Shown here: positions 1-8,455 of the stretch, in pieces
Numbering within the stretch: the first letter of the stretch is position 1
Layout of the letters: each line of letters begins with the position of its first letter
Assembly: GCF_024708915.1 (NCBI RefSeq)
Contig: NZ_JANJXQ010000231.1
Span: forward strand, 1 to 18,452
Length of the DNA: 18,452 bases
Direction: 5' to 3'
Source of the DNA: Thiobacillus sp.
Lineage (GTDB): Bacteria; Pseudomonadota; Gammaproteobacteria; Burkholderiales; Thiobacillaceae
Made by a program: the position numbers and the translations under genes
The notes under the pieces: model-generated
The model's input: only the letters and a program-made list of their open reading frames with translations
The model's database searches: none
Told to the model about the DNA's origin: nothing

Positions 1-167
1 CTAGTGTCGTGACTCAGAAATATCGCAACATGAAACGGCGTCTTTTTCCGCATGGCGGCGTTGCTCGTCGTTGCCATAGAGCCGGCTATGTCGCCTCCTC
101 GCGCCTTGCCCTGCGAAAAAATCCATCCGTTTCATTACGTCCCCCTATTTCTGAGTCACGACACTAG
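1..167. mobile_element. MITE-like palindromic element with 22-bp perfect terminal inverted repeats
   Basis: Positions 1-22 and 146-167 are perfect reverse complements (22 bp), with outer ends reading CTAGTGTCG and CGACACTAG. Symmetry continues imperfectly inward: ATGAAACGG at 30-38 pairs with CCGTTTCAT at 127-135, and an A/T tract near 42-47 faces one near 115-121. A small internal hairpin, CATAG/CTATG, lies near 75-90. No transposase reading frame fits inside 167 bp, so this would be a non-autonomous element. The terminal CTAG, or the TA within it, could be the target duplication, but the left flank lies outside the window. The right arm runs into the 3' end of the histidine kinase gene. The family is not identified. 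Confidence 0.75.
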
Positions 168-1851
168 GCTTGAGCCATACCGTGATGCCGCCGTTAGTGG
201 CATCCGTGATCCGGATCTCGCCGCCGTGCGCCTGCGCAATGGCACATGAATTTGAGAGCCCAAGGCCCGTTCCGGTCTGCTTGGTCGTGAAGAACAGCTC
301 GAACGCCTTGTCAGCCTCGTCATCCTTGAAGCCCTTGCCGTAGTCGGTGAATCGAATGAAATACCGGCCGTCCGGATCGGCCCCGATGACCACCTCGACA
401 ACCTGATTGCCATTGGCCTCGAAGGCATTGTCCAGAAGGTTGTCAACCATCTGCTCGAGCTGATAGCGGTCGCCCCGGGTGAAATAGGGGCCGCCCGGCT
501 GGAAGATCAGGTTGATCTTCGTCTCGTAATTCAGATGCTGCCGTCTTTCCTGGTAGGCAAGCATGCAAGCACCGAGCTCGATGGTTTCTATCTTCAGCTT
601 GGCAGGCTTGCCAAAACGCAGCAGATTGTCGATGGTGGAAGTACAGCGGGTGCAGTAGTGCAGGATGAGGTCGATCTCTGCAAGCACCTCGGGCTGGTTG
701 ACGAACTCCGGCCTCAACAGATGGGCGGTGTTCTTGATCACCGTCATCGGGTTGTTCAGATCATGCGCCACCCTCATTGCCACCCTTCCCACCGCGGACA
801 GCTTTTCCTGGGCATGCATCTCGGCTTCCATCTGTCGCAGGCGTGACAGATGGCGAATCATATCGTTGAAGGCATTGACCAGTTGCCGAACCTCTCCATG
901 ACCACCAATTTTCAGGAGATTGAGCTGATCCGTCTTGATCTGTTCCGGTAACTGGCCGACCGCCGCGGTCAATTGCCTGACCGGCGTCAACACGCGGTGC
1001 AGGTAAATCGCGATGGCAAGAGCAAGCAGCACGGCGCTAGCCAGGAGGGTCAATACAATCAGCCGCTTGGTGTGCGCCAGCACCTCGCGTGCCGGATCGG
1101 CGACGACGATATCGAGTGCCTGGATGTCGTTTCCCGGAGACCAGACCGGAATGCGTATCGACGATGGCGGCTGCGGCCTGCCGGACTGAACCGGATGCAG
1201 GGTCAGACGCTCGTCGGACAGAATGGTCGCGCCCCCCCGCGTGCTGGTCTGACGGCCCAGTTGAACCCAGCCGATAATGTCGTCGCCGACGATGATCGGC
1301 GTGGAGGAAATCACCCAGAGTTTTTCATCGATCCAGGCCAGGGAAGCCCAAGGCTTGAGAGCCGTCTGATTATTTTTAGGCATATGGGCCAGCGTTTCAT
1401 TGCCCGCCGCAACGAGTCTGCCAGAGGTGTCCCATACTGCAAGCCACTCCAGGCGAAACGCCTTGGCTATGCGATTGAGGTCCGCCCGCAAGGCCACGGC
1501 CTCCCCGTCCAGGTAAAAATGGTATTGCGCGCTTTGCCGTAAATCGGAGTCGGTCACCACAAGCTGGGCTAGCGCCTCATAGGTGGTGAGCTCATCCTGG
1601 ATCAATTGTTGAATCTGGCTGTTCTGAGTGGCCACACGCTCATTGTGCAACCGGCTGAATTGCTGGCTGACGAAGCCGTCGATCCCATAAAACATGACTG
1701 CCCATATCATGGCCAGTATGGCCAGAAGACCGGCCACGGCGCGGAACGTAAGACTGTCCGGCAGAATGCCGGCACCTCGCCGGATCAAATCGGGGACGCC
1801 CGCCATACCCCTGGGTCCGGGGAGGCTGCGGTGCTGGAGGGTTTCGTGCAT
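145..1851 (-). CDS. Membrane sensor histidine kinase (HAMP-HisKA-HATPase), C-terminus supplied by the MITE-like element
   Basis: This 568-residue protein is a two-component sensor kinase that would autophosphorylate on His and pass phosphate to an unseen response regulator. Order of parts: cytoplasmic N-terminus, transmembrane segment about 37-57, periplasmic region about 58-262 with a Cache-like pattern, transmembrane segment about 263-285, HAMP linker about 285-340, and an H-box AHDLNNPM with phospho-acceptor His363. The ATP-binding domain shows the N-box DNLLDNAFEAN (about 470-480), DYGKGF (503-508), FELFFTTK, and GTGLGLS from 527. The catalytic domain is complete. The last six residues (SVVTQK) and the stop are read from the inverted repeat, so the original C-terminus has been replaced just after VWLKP. 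The start is uncertain because no good ribosome site precedes the ATG at 1851; Met16 is an alternative. What it senses cannot be told. Confidence 0.9.
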   Translation of the reverse strand: MHETLQHRSLPGPRGMAGVPDLIRRGAGILPDSLTFRAVAGLLAILAMIWAVMFYGIDGFVSQQFSRLHNERVATQNSQIQQLIQDELTTYEALAQLVVTDSDLRQSAQYHFYLDGEAVALRADLNRIAKAFRLEWLAVWDTSGRLVAAGNETLAHMPKNNQTALKPWASLAWIDEKLWVISSTPIIVGDDIIGWVQLGRQTSTRGGATILSDERLTLHPVQSGRPQPPSSIRIPVWSPGNDIQALDIVVADPAREVLAHTKRLIVLTLLASAVLLALAIAIYLHRVLTPVRQLTAAVGQLPEQIKTDQLNLLKIGGHGEVRQLVNAFNDMIRHLSRLRQMEAEMHAQEKLSAVGRVAMRVAHDLNNPMTVIKNTAHLLRPEFVNQPEVLAEIDLILHYCTRCTSTIDNLLRFGKPAKLKIETIELGACMLAYQERRQHLNYETKINLIFQPGGPYFTRGDRYQLEQMVDNLLDNAFEANGNQVVEVVIGADPDGRYFIRFTDYGKGFKDDEADKAFELFFTTKQTGTGLGLSNSCAIAQAHGGEIRITDATNGGITVWLKPSVVTQK

Positions 1852-1926
1852 GATGGCACTATGCTACTGCAATACCGTGGTGTGGCCATGCAAGCGGCAT
1901 TCGGTTGTTGAATCTTTGGGGCACGC

Positions 1927-1978
1927 GGCAGCCGGATGGGCCAGCAAACTCCCCGGCGTTATTGCCGTTGCGGCTGCC
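1927..1978 (-). other. Inverted repeat between pirin and histidine kinase genes, possible weak terminator
   Basis: GGCAGCCG (1927-1934) and CGGCTGCC (1971-1978) form an 8-bp stem around a 36-nt loop that holds a smaller CGGC/GCCG pair. It sits downstream of the pirin stop and upstream of the kinase start on the minus strand. No T-run follows, so termination is only a possibility. Nothing else stands out in the 149-nt gap 1852-2000. Confidence 0.25.
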
Positions 1979-2000
1979 TCGGATCTTGCACGTGCGCCAT

Positions 2001-2858
2001 TCAATGTCCGCTCATCGCCGCCCGCGCCCGCACCAGCCGGTCATCGCGATAATCCGCGAACGCCTGCTCGATCTCCTCGCGGGTGTTCATGACGAAGGGG
2101 CCATACTGCACCACCGGTTCGCCGATCGGCCGGCCCGCCACCAGGATGAAGCGGGCGCCCGCCTCGCCCGCCGCGATTTCCACCGCATCGCCCGCGCCCA
2201 GCACCGCCAGGCTGTGGGTCTGCAATTCCTGCCCGGCCAGGCGCGCGGCGCCTTCGAACACATAGACGAAGGCATTGTGCGTTTCGCTCAGCGGAAGACT
2301 GAAACGCGCAGCGGCGGCAAGGCTGACATCGAGATAGAGCACATCGGTGGCGGAGTCCTCGATGACGCCGCGCACGCCGCCGAATTCGCCCGCCAGCACC
2401 CGCACCCGGCCCGCATCCAGCGCTACCTCCGGAATCGCCGCCGCCGAGAACTCCTGATAGGCCGGATCGGACATCTTGTCGCGGGCCGGCAGGTTGATCC
2501 AAAGCTGGAAGCCGCGCATCAGGCCGTTGGTCTGCTGCGGCATTTCCGAGTGGATGACGCCGCTGGCCGCCTTCATCCATTGCACGCCGCCGGCCTTGAG
2601 GTCGCCGCGGTTGCCCATGCTGTCGCGGTGCTCCATGTGGCCGTCGAGCATGTAGGTGAAGGTGATGAAGCCGCGATGCGGATGCTCCGGAAAACCGGCG
2701 ATGTATTCGTCCGGGTCGTCGCTGCCGAAGTGATCAAGCATCAGGAAGGGATCCAGATTCTTCAGTGCCGGTGTGCCGATGCTGCGGTGAACGGTGACCC
2801 CGGCGCCTTCGGTCACTTCGAAGGCGGGGACAAGCTGGCGAATGTTGCGCGTGTTCAT
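2001..2858 (-). CDS. Pirin family protein (bicupin, YhhW-like)
   Basis: This 285-residue protein is pirin-like: two cupin barrels, with one Fe/metal site in the N-terminal barrel. The four metal ligands of the family are present: His59 and His61 (HPHRGF), His103 and Glu105 (VIHSEMPQ). The C-terminal cupin covers about 180-270. Some bacterial pirins (for example E. coli YhhW) oxidise the flavonol quercetin; others act as regulators, so the substrate here is unknown. The start at 2858 is chosen because AAGGAGG lies 6-7 nt upstream; a longer open frame upstream only shadows azoR. It follows azoR by 50 nt on the same strand, and co-transcription is likely. A quinone or flavonoid detoxification role with azoR is inferred from this pairing. 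Confidence 0.93.
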   Translation of the reverse strand: MNTRNIRQLVPAFEVTEGAGVTVHRSIGTPALKNLDPFLMLDHFGSDDPDEYIAGFPEHPHRGFITFTYMLDGHMEHRDSMGNRGDLKAGGVQWMKAASGVIHSEMPQQTNGLMRGFQLWINLPARDKMSDPAYQEFSAAAIPEVALDAGRVRVLAGEFGGVRGVIEDSATDVLYLDVSLAAAARFSLPLSETHNAFVYVFEGAARLAGQELQTHSLAVLGAGDAVEIAAGEAGARFILVAGRPIGEPVVQYGPFVMNTREEIEQAFADYRDDRLVRARAAMSGH

Positions 2859-2908
2859 GGAAGCCTCCTTGCTCTGTCTATGCATGATGGTCTGGCTCGA
2901 CCCGGATT

Positions 2909-3562
2909 TCAAACCGCCTCGGCGAGCGCCGGCCAGTCGCGCGCCAGCACCTGGGCGATGCGTTCGGACGCCTGCTGGCGTGCAGTGTCGCCGCGTGTCA
3001 TGCCGCGGTCGGCGGCGATCACCTCGACGTCGGCGATGCCGAGGAAGCCCAGCACGAATTTCAGCCAGGGCGTGGCGAAGTCGATGGCGCTGCCGACTTC
3101 GGTGCCGCCGCTGGCCGCGAGGACATAGGCCTTCTTGCCTGTCAGCAGGCCTTCCGGGCCGTATTCGGTGTAACGGAAAGTCAGCCGGGCGCGCGCGACC
3201 TGGTCGATCCAGGCCTTGAGACTGGCCGGCACGCCGAAGTTGTAGATGGGCGTGGCGATCACCAGCACGTCGGCCGCCATCAGTTCGCCCACCAGTTCGT
3301 CCGATTTCGCCAGCGCCTGGCGCTGGGCTGCGGTGCGCGCCTCGGGGTCGGTCAGGTTGGCATCGACCCAGGCGGCGTCGACCAGCGGCAGACCCGGCGC
3401 CACGTCGCGCCGGACCAGCGCCAGCTCGGGCATGCGTTCGCCCAGCGCATCCAGCATCTGGTCGGCGAGCCGGCGGCTGACGGAGCCTTCGTCGCGGGCG
3501 CTGGCATCGACGCGCAGCACGCGCAGTTTGGTGGCGGTGGAAGGACTCGGGCTTGCTTGCAT
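2909..3562 (-). CDS. azoR: FMN-dependent NADH:quinone oxidoreductase / azoreductase (AzoR family)
   Basis: This 217-residue flavodoxin-fold protein matches AzoR, a cytoplasmic FMN enzyme that reduces quinones, and azo compounds in vitro, by two-electron transfer from NAD(P)H. Seen in the sequence: an N-terminal beta strand and FMN-phosphate loop (VDASARDEGS, about 18-27), the flavin-contacting stretch TPIYNFGVPASLKAWID (about 104-120), the family signature TFRYTEYGPEGLLTGKKA (about 128-145) and ASGG (150-153). The length is close to the usual 200-210. The ATG at 3562 has AGGAGA 8 nt upstream, so this start is preferred over one 17 codons earlier. It heads a pair with pirin and is divergent from a LysR-type gene, its probable regulator. 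Confidence 0.92.
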   Translation of the reverse strand: MQASPSPSTATKLRVLRVDASARDEGSVSRRLADQMLDALGERMPELALVRRDVAPGLPLVDAAWVDANLTDPEARTAAQRQALAKSDELVGELMAADVLVIATPIYNFGVPASLKAWIDQVARARLTFRYTEYGPEGLLTGKKAYVLAASGGTEVGSAIDFATPWLKFVLGFLGIADVEVIAADRGMTRGDTARQQASERIAQVLARDWPALAEAV

Positions 3563-3611
3563 GACGATGCTCTCCTGTGTGGCCCGACACCCGATTGGTG
3601 CCGGTAGAGGC

Positions 3612-3637
3612 ATTGTCTGATTTGCAAATCAAACAAT
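3612..3637. promoter_or_regulatory. Palindromic operator candidate between azoR and the LysR-type gene
   Basis: A 14-bp perfect palindrome, TGATTTGCAAATCA (3618-3631), extends to 26 bp (3612-3637) with one mismatched pair. It lies in an AT-rich strip (about 3611-3680) between divergent genes and contains several T-N11-A spacings, the loose hallmark of LysR-type binding sites. It is 50-75 nt upstream of the azoR start and 44-69 nt upstream of the chosen LysR-gene start. I infer that it binds the product of the 3681-4598 gene. Confidence 0.55.
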
Positions 3638-3672
3638 AAAGATCAAAAATTGGAAATCATTGTTCTTTATTG
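3634..3672. promoter_or_regulatory. Second inverted repeat in the divergent control region
   Basis: CAATAAAGA (3634-3642) and TCTTTATTG (3664-3672) are perfect 9-bp reverse complements 21 nt apart. The left arm overlaps the end of the 26-bp palindrome and the right arm ends 8 nt before the chosen LysR-gene start. It could be an autoregulatory or activation half-site pair; it may also be chance in AT-rich sequence. Confidence 0.35.
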
Positions 3673-3680
3673 GGCAACAA

Positions 3681-4598
3681 ATGGACCGATTCGCCGACAT
3701 GCAAATGTTCGTGAGCGTGGTGGAAACCGGCAGCATCAGCGCCGCGGCCGAGCGCCTGGGCGTGGCCAAATCGGCCGTCAGCCGCCGCCTGACGGAACTC
3801 GAATCGCGCCTCGGCGCCTCCCTCGTCCAGCGCACCACGCGCCGGCTCAACCTGACCGACAGCGGCCGCGCCTATTACGATCGCTGCGTCGTCATCCTGG
3901 CCGACCTGGACGAGGCGGAAGCCGCCGTATCCCAGGCCCACCAGGCGCTCAAGGGAGGGCTCAAGGTGGCGCTGCCGCATTCATTCGGCCTGCTGCACCT
4001 GGCCCCGCTGATCCAGGAATTCATGACGCAGCATCCCGAGGTGCGCTTCGAAATCGATTTCAACGACCGCCAGATCGACCTGATGCAGGAAGGCTTCGAT
4101 CTGGCCATTCGCATCGCCACGCTGGCCGATTCCAGCCTGATCGCCCGCCGCCTGGCACCGATCCGCCACGCGCTAGCGGCCAGCCCGGACTACCTGGCGC
4201 GCCACGGCATCCCCGGGACCGCGGCCGAACTGGCGCATCACGTCTGCCTCGCCTACAGCAATCTGGAGCAGCCCGGTCTGTGGCCGTACCGCGGCCCGGA
4301 CGGCCAGCCCGGCAGCGTGCGGGTGCCGGTCCGCCTGGCGTCCAGCAGCGGCGATTTCCTGCTGCGCGCCGCCATTGCCGGCGAAGGGCTGATCATGCAC
4401 CCCAGCTTCTACCTGCACGCGGCCCTGCGCACCGGCCAACTGGTTCAGGTGCTGGCCGACCACCGCTGGCCGGAACTCTCGGCCTACGCGGTCTATCCGC
4501 CGACGCGCCATCTTTCCAGACGGGTGCGGGCCTTCATCGACTTCGTGGCGGAGCGCCTGGCGGGCGAGCCCTATTGGGACCGCAGCGGCCCGGCCTGA
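3681..4598 (+). CDS. LysR-type transcriptional regulator (CrgA/DsdC-like group)
   Basis: This 305-residue regulator has an N-terminal winged helix-turn-helix (about 1-60, helix-turn-helix about 18-39, with AAAERLGVAKSAVSRRLTEL) and a C-terminal substrate-binding-like effector domain (about 90-295). MDRFADMQMF is the usual opening of this group, so I start at 3681 and not at the ATG at 3660, which adds seven unusual residues; the ribosome site is weak for both. It is transcribed away from azoR-pirin across a 118-nt gap holding palindromes, the classic layout of a LysR-type protein and its target. Homologues beside NAD(P)H:quinone reductases often respond to electrophiles or aromatic compounds; the effector here is unknown. 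Confidence 0.92.
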   Translation: MDRFADMQMFVSVVETGSISAAAERLGVAKSAVSRRLTELESRLGASLVQRTTRRLNLTDSGRAYYDRCVVILADLDEAEAAVSQAHQALKGGLKVALPHSFGLLHLAPLIQEFMTQHPEVRFEIDFNDRQIDLMQEGFDLAIRIATLADSSLIARRLAPIRHALAASPDYLARHGIPGTAAELAHHVCLAYSNLEQPGLWPYRGPDGQPGSVRVPVRLASSSGDFLLRAAIAGEGLIMHPSFYLHAALRTGQLVQVLADHRWPELSAYAVYPPTRHLSRRVRAFIDFVAERLAGEPYWDRSGPA

Positions 4599-4608
4599 AA
4601 CGCGCCCG

Positions 4609-4632
4609 GCCGGCCCACTGCGCATGGCCGGC
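4609..4632. terminator. Hairpin between convergent genes, possible bidirectional terminator
   Basis: GCCGGCC (4609-4615) and GGCCGGC (4626-4632) pair across a 10-nt loop within the 37-nt gap between the LysR-type gene and cfa, which converge here. There is no T-run on either side, so an intrinsic terminator is possible but unproven. Confidence 0.35.
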
Positions 4633-4635
4633 GGC

Positions 4636-5847
4636 TCATTCGCCGCGATAGATGTAATCCCGCCTGAACGGATAATTGGGCTGGCCGCCGCCGACGCTCT
4701 TGCCCGCCAGCACCTGCCACAGTTCCAGCCAGCCATGGTCGAAGGCGTGGGCCGAACCCGCCATGTAGATGCGCCAGATGCGGTATTTCTGTTCGCCGAT
4801 CAGGCGGCGGGCTTCGTCGGCATGCTGCTCCAGCCGGGTGACCCAGTGCCACAGGGTTGTGCCGTAATGGGGGCGCAGGTTTTCGGCGTCGAGGCATTCG
4901 AGGCCGCTGCCTGCAGCGGCACGCAACACGTCGGCGGCGTGCACCAGTTCGCCGCCGGGAAAAACATAATCGTCGATGAATTCGGAGATGCCGCTGCCAA
5001 GTCCGCCGGATTCGGTTGCGGCAGCGGTGATGCCATGATTGAGCAACAGTCCGCCCGGCTTGAGCAGATCCATGATCTTGTTGAAGTACGCAGCGAGATT
5101 CGCACGCCCGACATGTTCGAACATGCCGACGCTGGCAATCTTGTCGTAGCCGCCCGGTTCATCCATGTCGCGGTAGTCCATCTTGCGCACCTCGACCCGG
5201 CCGCTCAGGCCGCGCCCGGCAATCTGCTCGCTGACGTAGGCATGCTGGTCGTCCGACAGGGTGATGCCCACTGCCCGCACGCCGTAACGTTCCGCCGCGT
5301 GCAGGATCAGGCCGCCCCAGCCGCAGCCGATATCGAGAAAGCGCTCGCCGTGATGCAGGTCGAGCTTGCGGCAGATGTGATCGAGCTTGGCTTCCTGCGC
5401 GGCGTCCAGGCTCATGTCCGGCTGCCTGAAGTAGGCGCACGAATAGATCCGCCGGCGGTCTAGCCACAGGCCATAGAAATCGTTGGAAACGTCGTAGTGA
5501 TACTGGATGTTCCGGCGGTCCCTGGCCCGCGTGTGGCGCCACCACTTCCAACCCTCCGAGCCGATTTTCGGTGCGCAGTCGCCGGCGTTGCACAGACGGT
5601 CGCCGAGCGCCAGGATGTCGCGAACGTCGCCGATGAGATCCAGCCCGCCTTCCACATAGGCCCGCGCCAGCGTGCCCAGACTGGGGTCGGCCATGGCCTT
5701 GAGGCTGGATGGCTGATGCAGCCGCACCCGCACCACGGCTTCGGCAACCGCGCCCACCTGCTCGCCATTCCACAATTCGACGGCAAACGGCAGACCCGAG
5801 GCCTCCACCCGCCGCCGCAACTGATGAACCAGCAATTGATTCAGCAT
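4636..5847 (-). CDS. cfa: Cyclopropane-fatty-acyl-phospholipid synthase
   Basis: This 403-residue enzyme would transfer a methylene group from S-adenosylmethionine to double bonds of membrane phospholipid acyl chains, giving cyclopropane fatty acids and acid/stress-tolerant membranes. An N-terminal lipid-binding region (about 1-110) is followed by a Rossmann methyltransferase domain with motif I LDIGCGWGG (171-179). The residues that hold bicarbonate in E. coli Cfa have counterparts: Cys137, Glu244, His271, Ile273 and Tyr328. The length is normal (E. coli 382). GAGGAAGG sits a few bases before the ATG. The gene follows the DUF3501 gene by 63 nt on the same strand with no clear terminator, so read-through from the rubrerythrin cluster is possible. 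Related methyltransferases on other lipids cannot be fully excluded. Confidence 0.92.
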   Translation of the reverse strand: MLNQLLVHQLRRRVEASGLPFAVELWNGEQVGAVAEAVVRVRLHQPSSLKAMADPSLGTLARAYVEGGLDLIGDVRDILALGDRLCNAGDCAPKIGSEGWKWWRHTRARDRRNIQYHYDVSNDFYGLWLDRRRIYSCAYFRQPDMSLDAAQEAKLDHICRKLDLHHGERFLDIGCGWGGLILHAAERYGVRAVGITLSDDQHAYVSEQIAGRGLSGRVEVRKMDYRDMDEPGGYDKIASVGMFEHVGRANLAAYFNKIMDLLKPGGLLLNHGITAAATESGGLGSGISEFIDDYVFPGGELVHAADVLRAAAGSGLECLDAENLRPHYGTTLWHWVTRLEQHADEARRLIGEQKYRIWRIYMAGSAHAFDHGWLELWQVLAGKSVGGGQPNYPFRRDYIYRGE

Positions 5848-5910
5848 CGCGCCTTCCTCTCAAAGACGGCGGCATGTTGTTGTCGTGGTTTTACCGCCTG
5901 ACTAATGACT

Positions 5911-6495
5911 TTAGGCCAAATCCACCACCAGTGCTGCGCGGGTCTTTTCCGCCAGCGTCGTCGCTTCCACCGCATAGGCGGCGAGATCGATACCCATGCG
6001 AACCGGGCTGCCGGCCTTGGCGGCCGCGATCGAGGCAGGGTCGAGCTCGAAACGCAGGAAATGCACCGCCGAGGTTTTCTCCTCGTTTTCGCGCTCCATA
6101 TCCTCGTCGGCGATGGCGAACGTTTTCGCCTGATCGGCTACCTGCGCCCACACGCGGTTCTCGATCCCCTTGAGTTTCGCCAGCGCGATCTTGCGCTCGT
6201 CCGGGTCGGGATACTGGATCATCATCGTCGCCTTCCAGTTGGTGCCGTCCGGAATCAGCGGATTGTAGGCGTCGAGCTCGTCCTGGATGCCGGCATCCTC
6301 GAAGGTGCGCTCGGCGCGCAGCATTTCCTGGATCTGGTAGCGCATGGTTTGCTCGTCCTCGAAAATCAGCGTGACGTGGGCGCCCAGCTCGACCATGCGG
6401 TTTTTCTTGTGCGCCATCACTTCGGCACGCATTTGCGGACGCACCTTGGCGTAGCCCTCCAGGGTCAACAGGCTGTCACGAGTGATCTGCGGCAT
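5911..6495 (-). CDS. DUF3501 family protein
   Basis: This 194-residue protein is recognised as DUF3501, a family of unknown function. It opens MPQITRDSLLTLEGYAKVRP and has no signal peptide, transmembrane segment, cysteine cluster or catalytic motif that I can see; the middle is rich in Asp, Glu and Lys. The ATG at 6495 has AAGGAGA 9 nt upstream and lies 25 nt after the Fe-S gene; an upstream ATG at 6516 is less likely. DUF3501 genes are known to travel with a rubrerythrin gene and an HdrD/GlpC-like Fe-S gene, exactly the order seen here. A role with these partners in peroxide reduction or electron delivery is inference. Confidence 0.85.
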   Translation of the reverse strand: MPQITRDSLLTLEGYAKVRPQMRAEVMAHKKNRMVELGAHVTLIFEDEQTMRYQIQEMLRAERTFEDAGIQDELDAYNPLIPDGTNWKATMMIQYPDPDERKIALAKLKGIENRVWAQVADQAKTFAIADEDMERENEEKTSAVHFLRFELDPASIAAAKAGSPVRMGIDLAAYAVEATTLAEKTRAALVVDLA

Positions 6496-6520
6496 ATAAG
6501 TATTCTCCTTGTTCAACGAT

Positions 6521-7852
<1,332 letters not shown>

Positions 7853-7881
7853 GGTGATATCTGTGTGTAAGACCAAAAAAA

Positions 7882-7992
7882 TTTATCCGCGAAGGACGCG
7901 AAGGAACACGAAGGAAACCAAAAGCATGAAGCAGCCAGCACTTGTCTCGCTTTTGCCCTTCTTTGCGTTCCTTCGCGTCCTTCGCGGATAAA
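7882..7992. repeat. Long palindromic intergenic repeat with CGAAGGA units
   Basis: Positions 7882-7907 and 7967-7992 are perfect 26-bp reverse complements. The symmetry runs on imperfectly (12 of 18 bases) to about 7925 and 7949, giving arms of about 44 nt around a short centre. Each arm holds short repeats of CGAAGGA (starting 7890, 7899 and 7909) at 9-10 nt spacing. It fills the gap between the rubrerythrin stop and the Fe-S gene start. It looks like a dispersed extragenic palindrome; copy number elsewhere cannot be seen. As RNA it would fold into a very stable hairpin. Confidence 0.8.
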
Positions 7993-8004
7993 GCTTTTAA
8001 AGAA

Positions 8005-8022
8005 GGCGGGCATTTGCCCGCC
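8005..8022 (-). terminator. Hairpin terminator after rubrerythrin gene
   Basis: GGCGGGC (8005-8011) and GCCCGCC (8016-8022) form a 7-bp GC stem with a 4-nt loop, 14 nt past the rubrerythrin stop. On the minus strand it is followed by TTCTTTAAAAG, a partly T-rich tail. It probably ends most rubrerythrin transcripts, with read-through into the Fe-S gene. Confidence 0.6.
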
Positions 8023-8035
8023 CGCTTGTTTGCGT

Positions 8036-8455
8036 TTACGCGCCCAGGCTATCCAGGGTCTTCTGGAACTTGTTGGCGTGCGAGCGCTCGGCCTTGGCCA
8101 GCGTCTCGAACCAGTCGGCGATTTCGTCGAAACCTTCGGCGCGCGCTTCCTTGGCCATGCCCGGGTACATGTCGGTGTACTCGTGGGTTTCGCCGGCGAT
8201 TGCGGTTTTCAGGTTGTCGGCGGTGGGTCCGAAAGCCATGCCGGTAGCCGGATCGCCACAGGTTTCCAGGTATTCCAGATGGCCATGCGCGTGGCCGGTT
8301 TCGCCTTCGGCGGTCGAGCGGAACACCGCGGCAACATCGTTATAGCCTTCCACGTCGGCTTTGCCTGCGAAGTAGAGGTAGCGGCGATTGGCCTGCGATT
8401 CGCCAGAGAAGGCGTCCTTCAGATTTCCTTCGGTTTTCGAGCCTTTGAGTTGCAT
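8036..8455 (-). CDS. Rubrerythrin, diiron domain only (no rubredoxin domain)
   Basis: This 139-residue four-helix-bundle diiron protein would reduce hydrogen peroxide to water in the cytoplasm. The diiron ligand pattern is complete: Glu19 (GESQAN), Glu52 and His55 (ExxH), Glu89 and Glu92, and Glu123 with His126 (ExxH). The C-terminal rubredoxin domain of classic rubrerythrins (about 190 residues) is missing: no CxxC pairs, and the protein stops after the second ExxH helix. It therefore needs an external electron donor, for which the adjacent Fe-S protein is a candidate. AAGGAGA lies 7 nt or so before the ATG. It is the first gene of its cluster; a hairpin terminator follows it and a 7-1-7 palindrome lies about 110 nt upstream. 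Confidence 0.95.
   Translation of the reverse strand: MQLKGSKTEGNLKDAFSGESQANRRYLYFAGKADVEGYNDVAAVFRSTAEGETGHAHGHLEYLETCGDPATGMAFGPTADNLKTAIAGETHEYTDMYPGMAKEARAEGFDEIADWFETLAKAERSHANKFQKTLDSLGA

Noticed and set aside
1854..1873. TGGCAC followed by CTGC, like a sigma-54 promoter
   Set aside because: The spacing between the GG and GC elements is two bases too long and it points (plus strand) into no gene.
1905..3128. Long plus-strand frame of 407 codons
   Set aside because: It is antisense to pirin and azoR, which have clear motifs and ribosome sites; the composition (His/Arg/Ala-rich) is that of a GC-rich shadow.
2859..3632. Long N-terminal extension of the pirin frame
   Set aside because: It is out-of-frame translation of azoR; AAGGAGG just before 2858 fixes the pirin start.
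3650..4651. Plus-strand frame of 333 codons
   Set aside because: Shadow of the LysR-type gene in another frame, Arg/Pro-rich with no domain.
7882..7992. CRISPR-like array from repeated CGAAGGA units
   Set aside because: Units are 7 nt at 9-10 nt spacing with no spacers of uniform length; it is one palindromic repeat.
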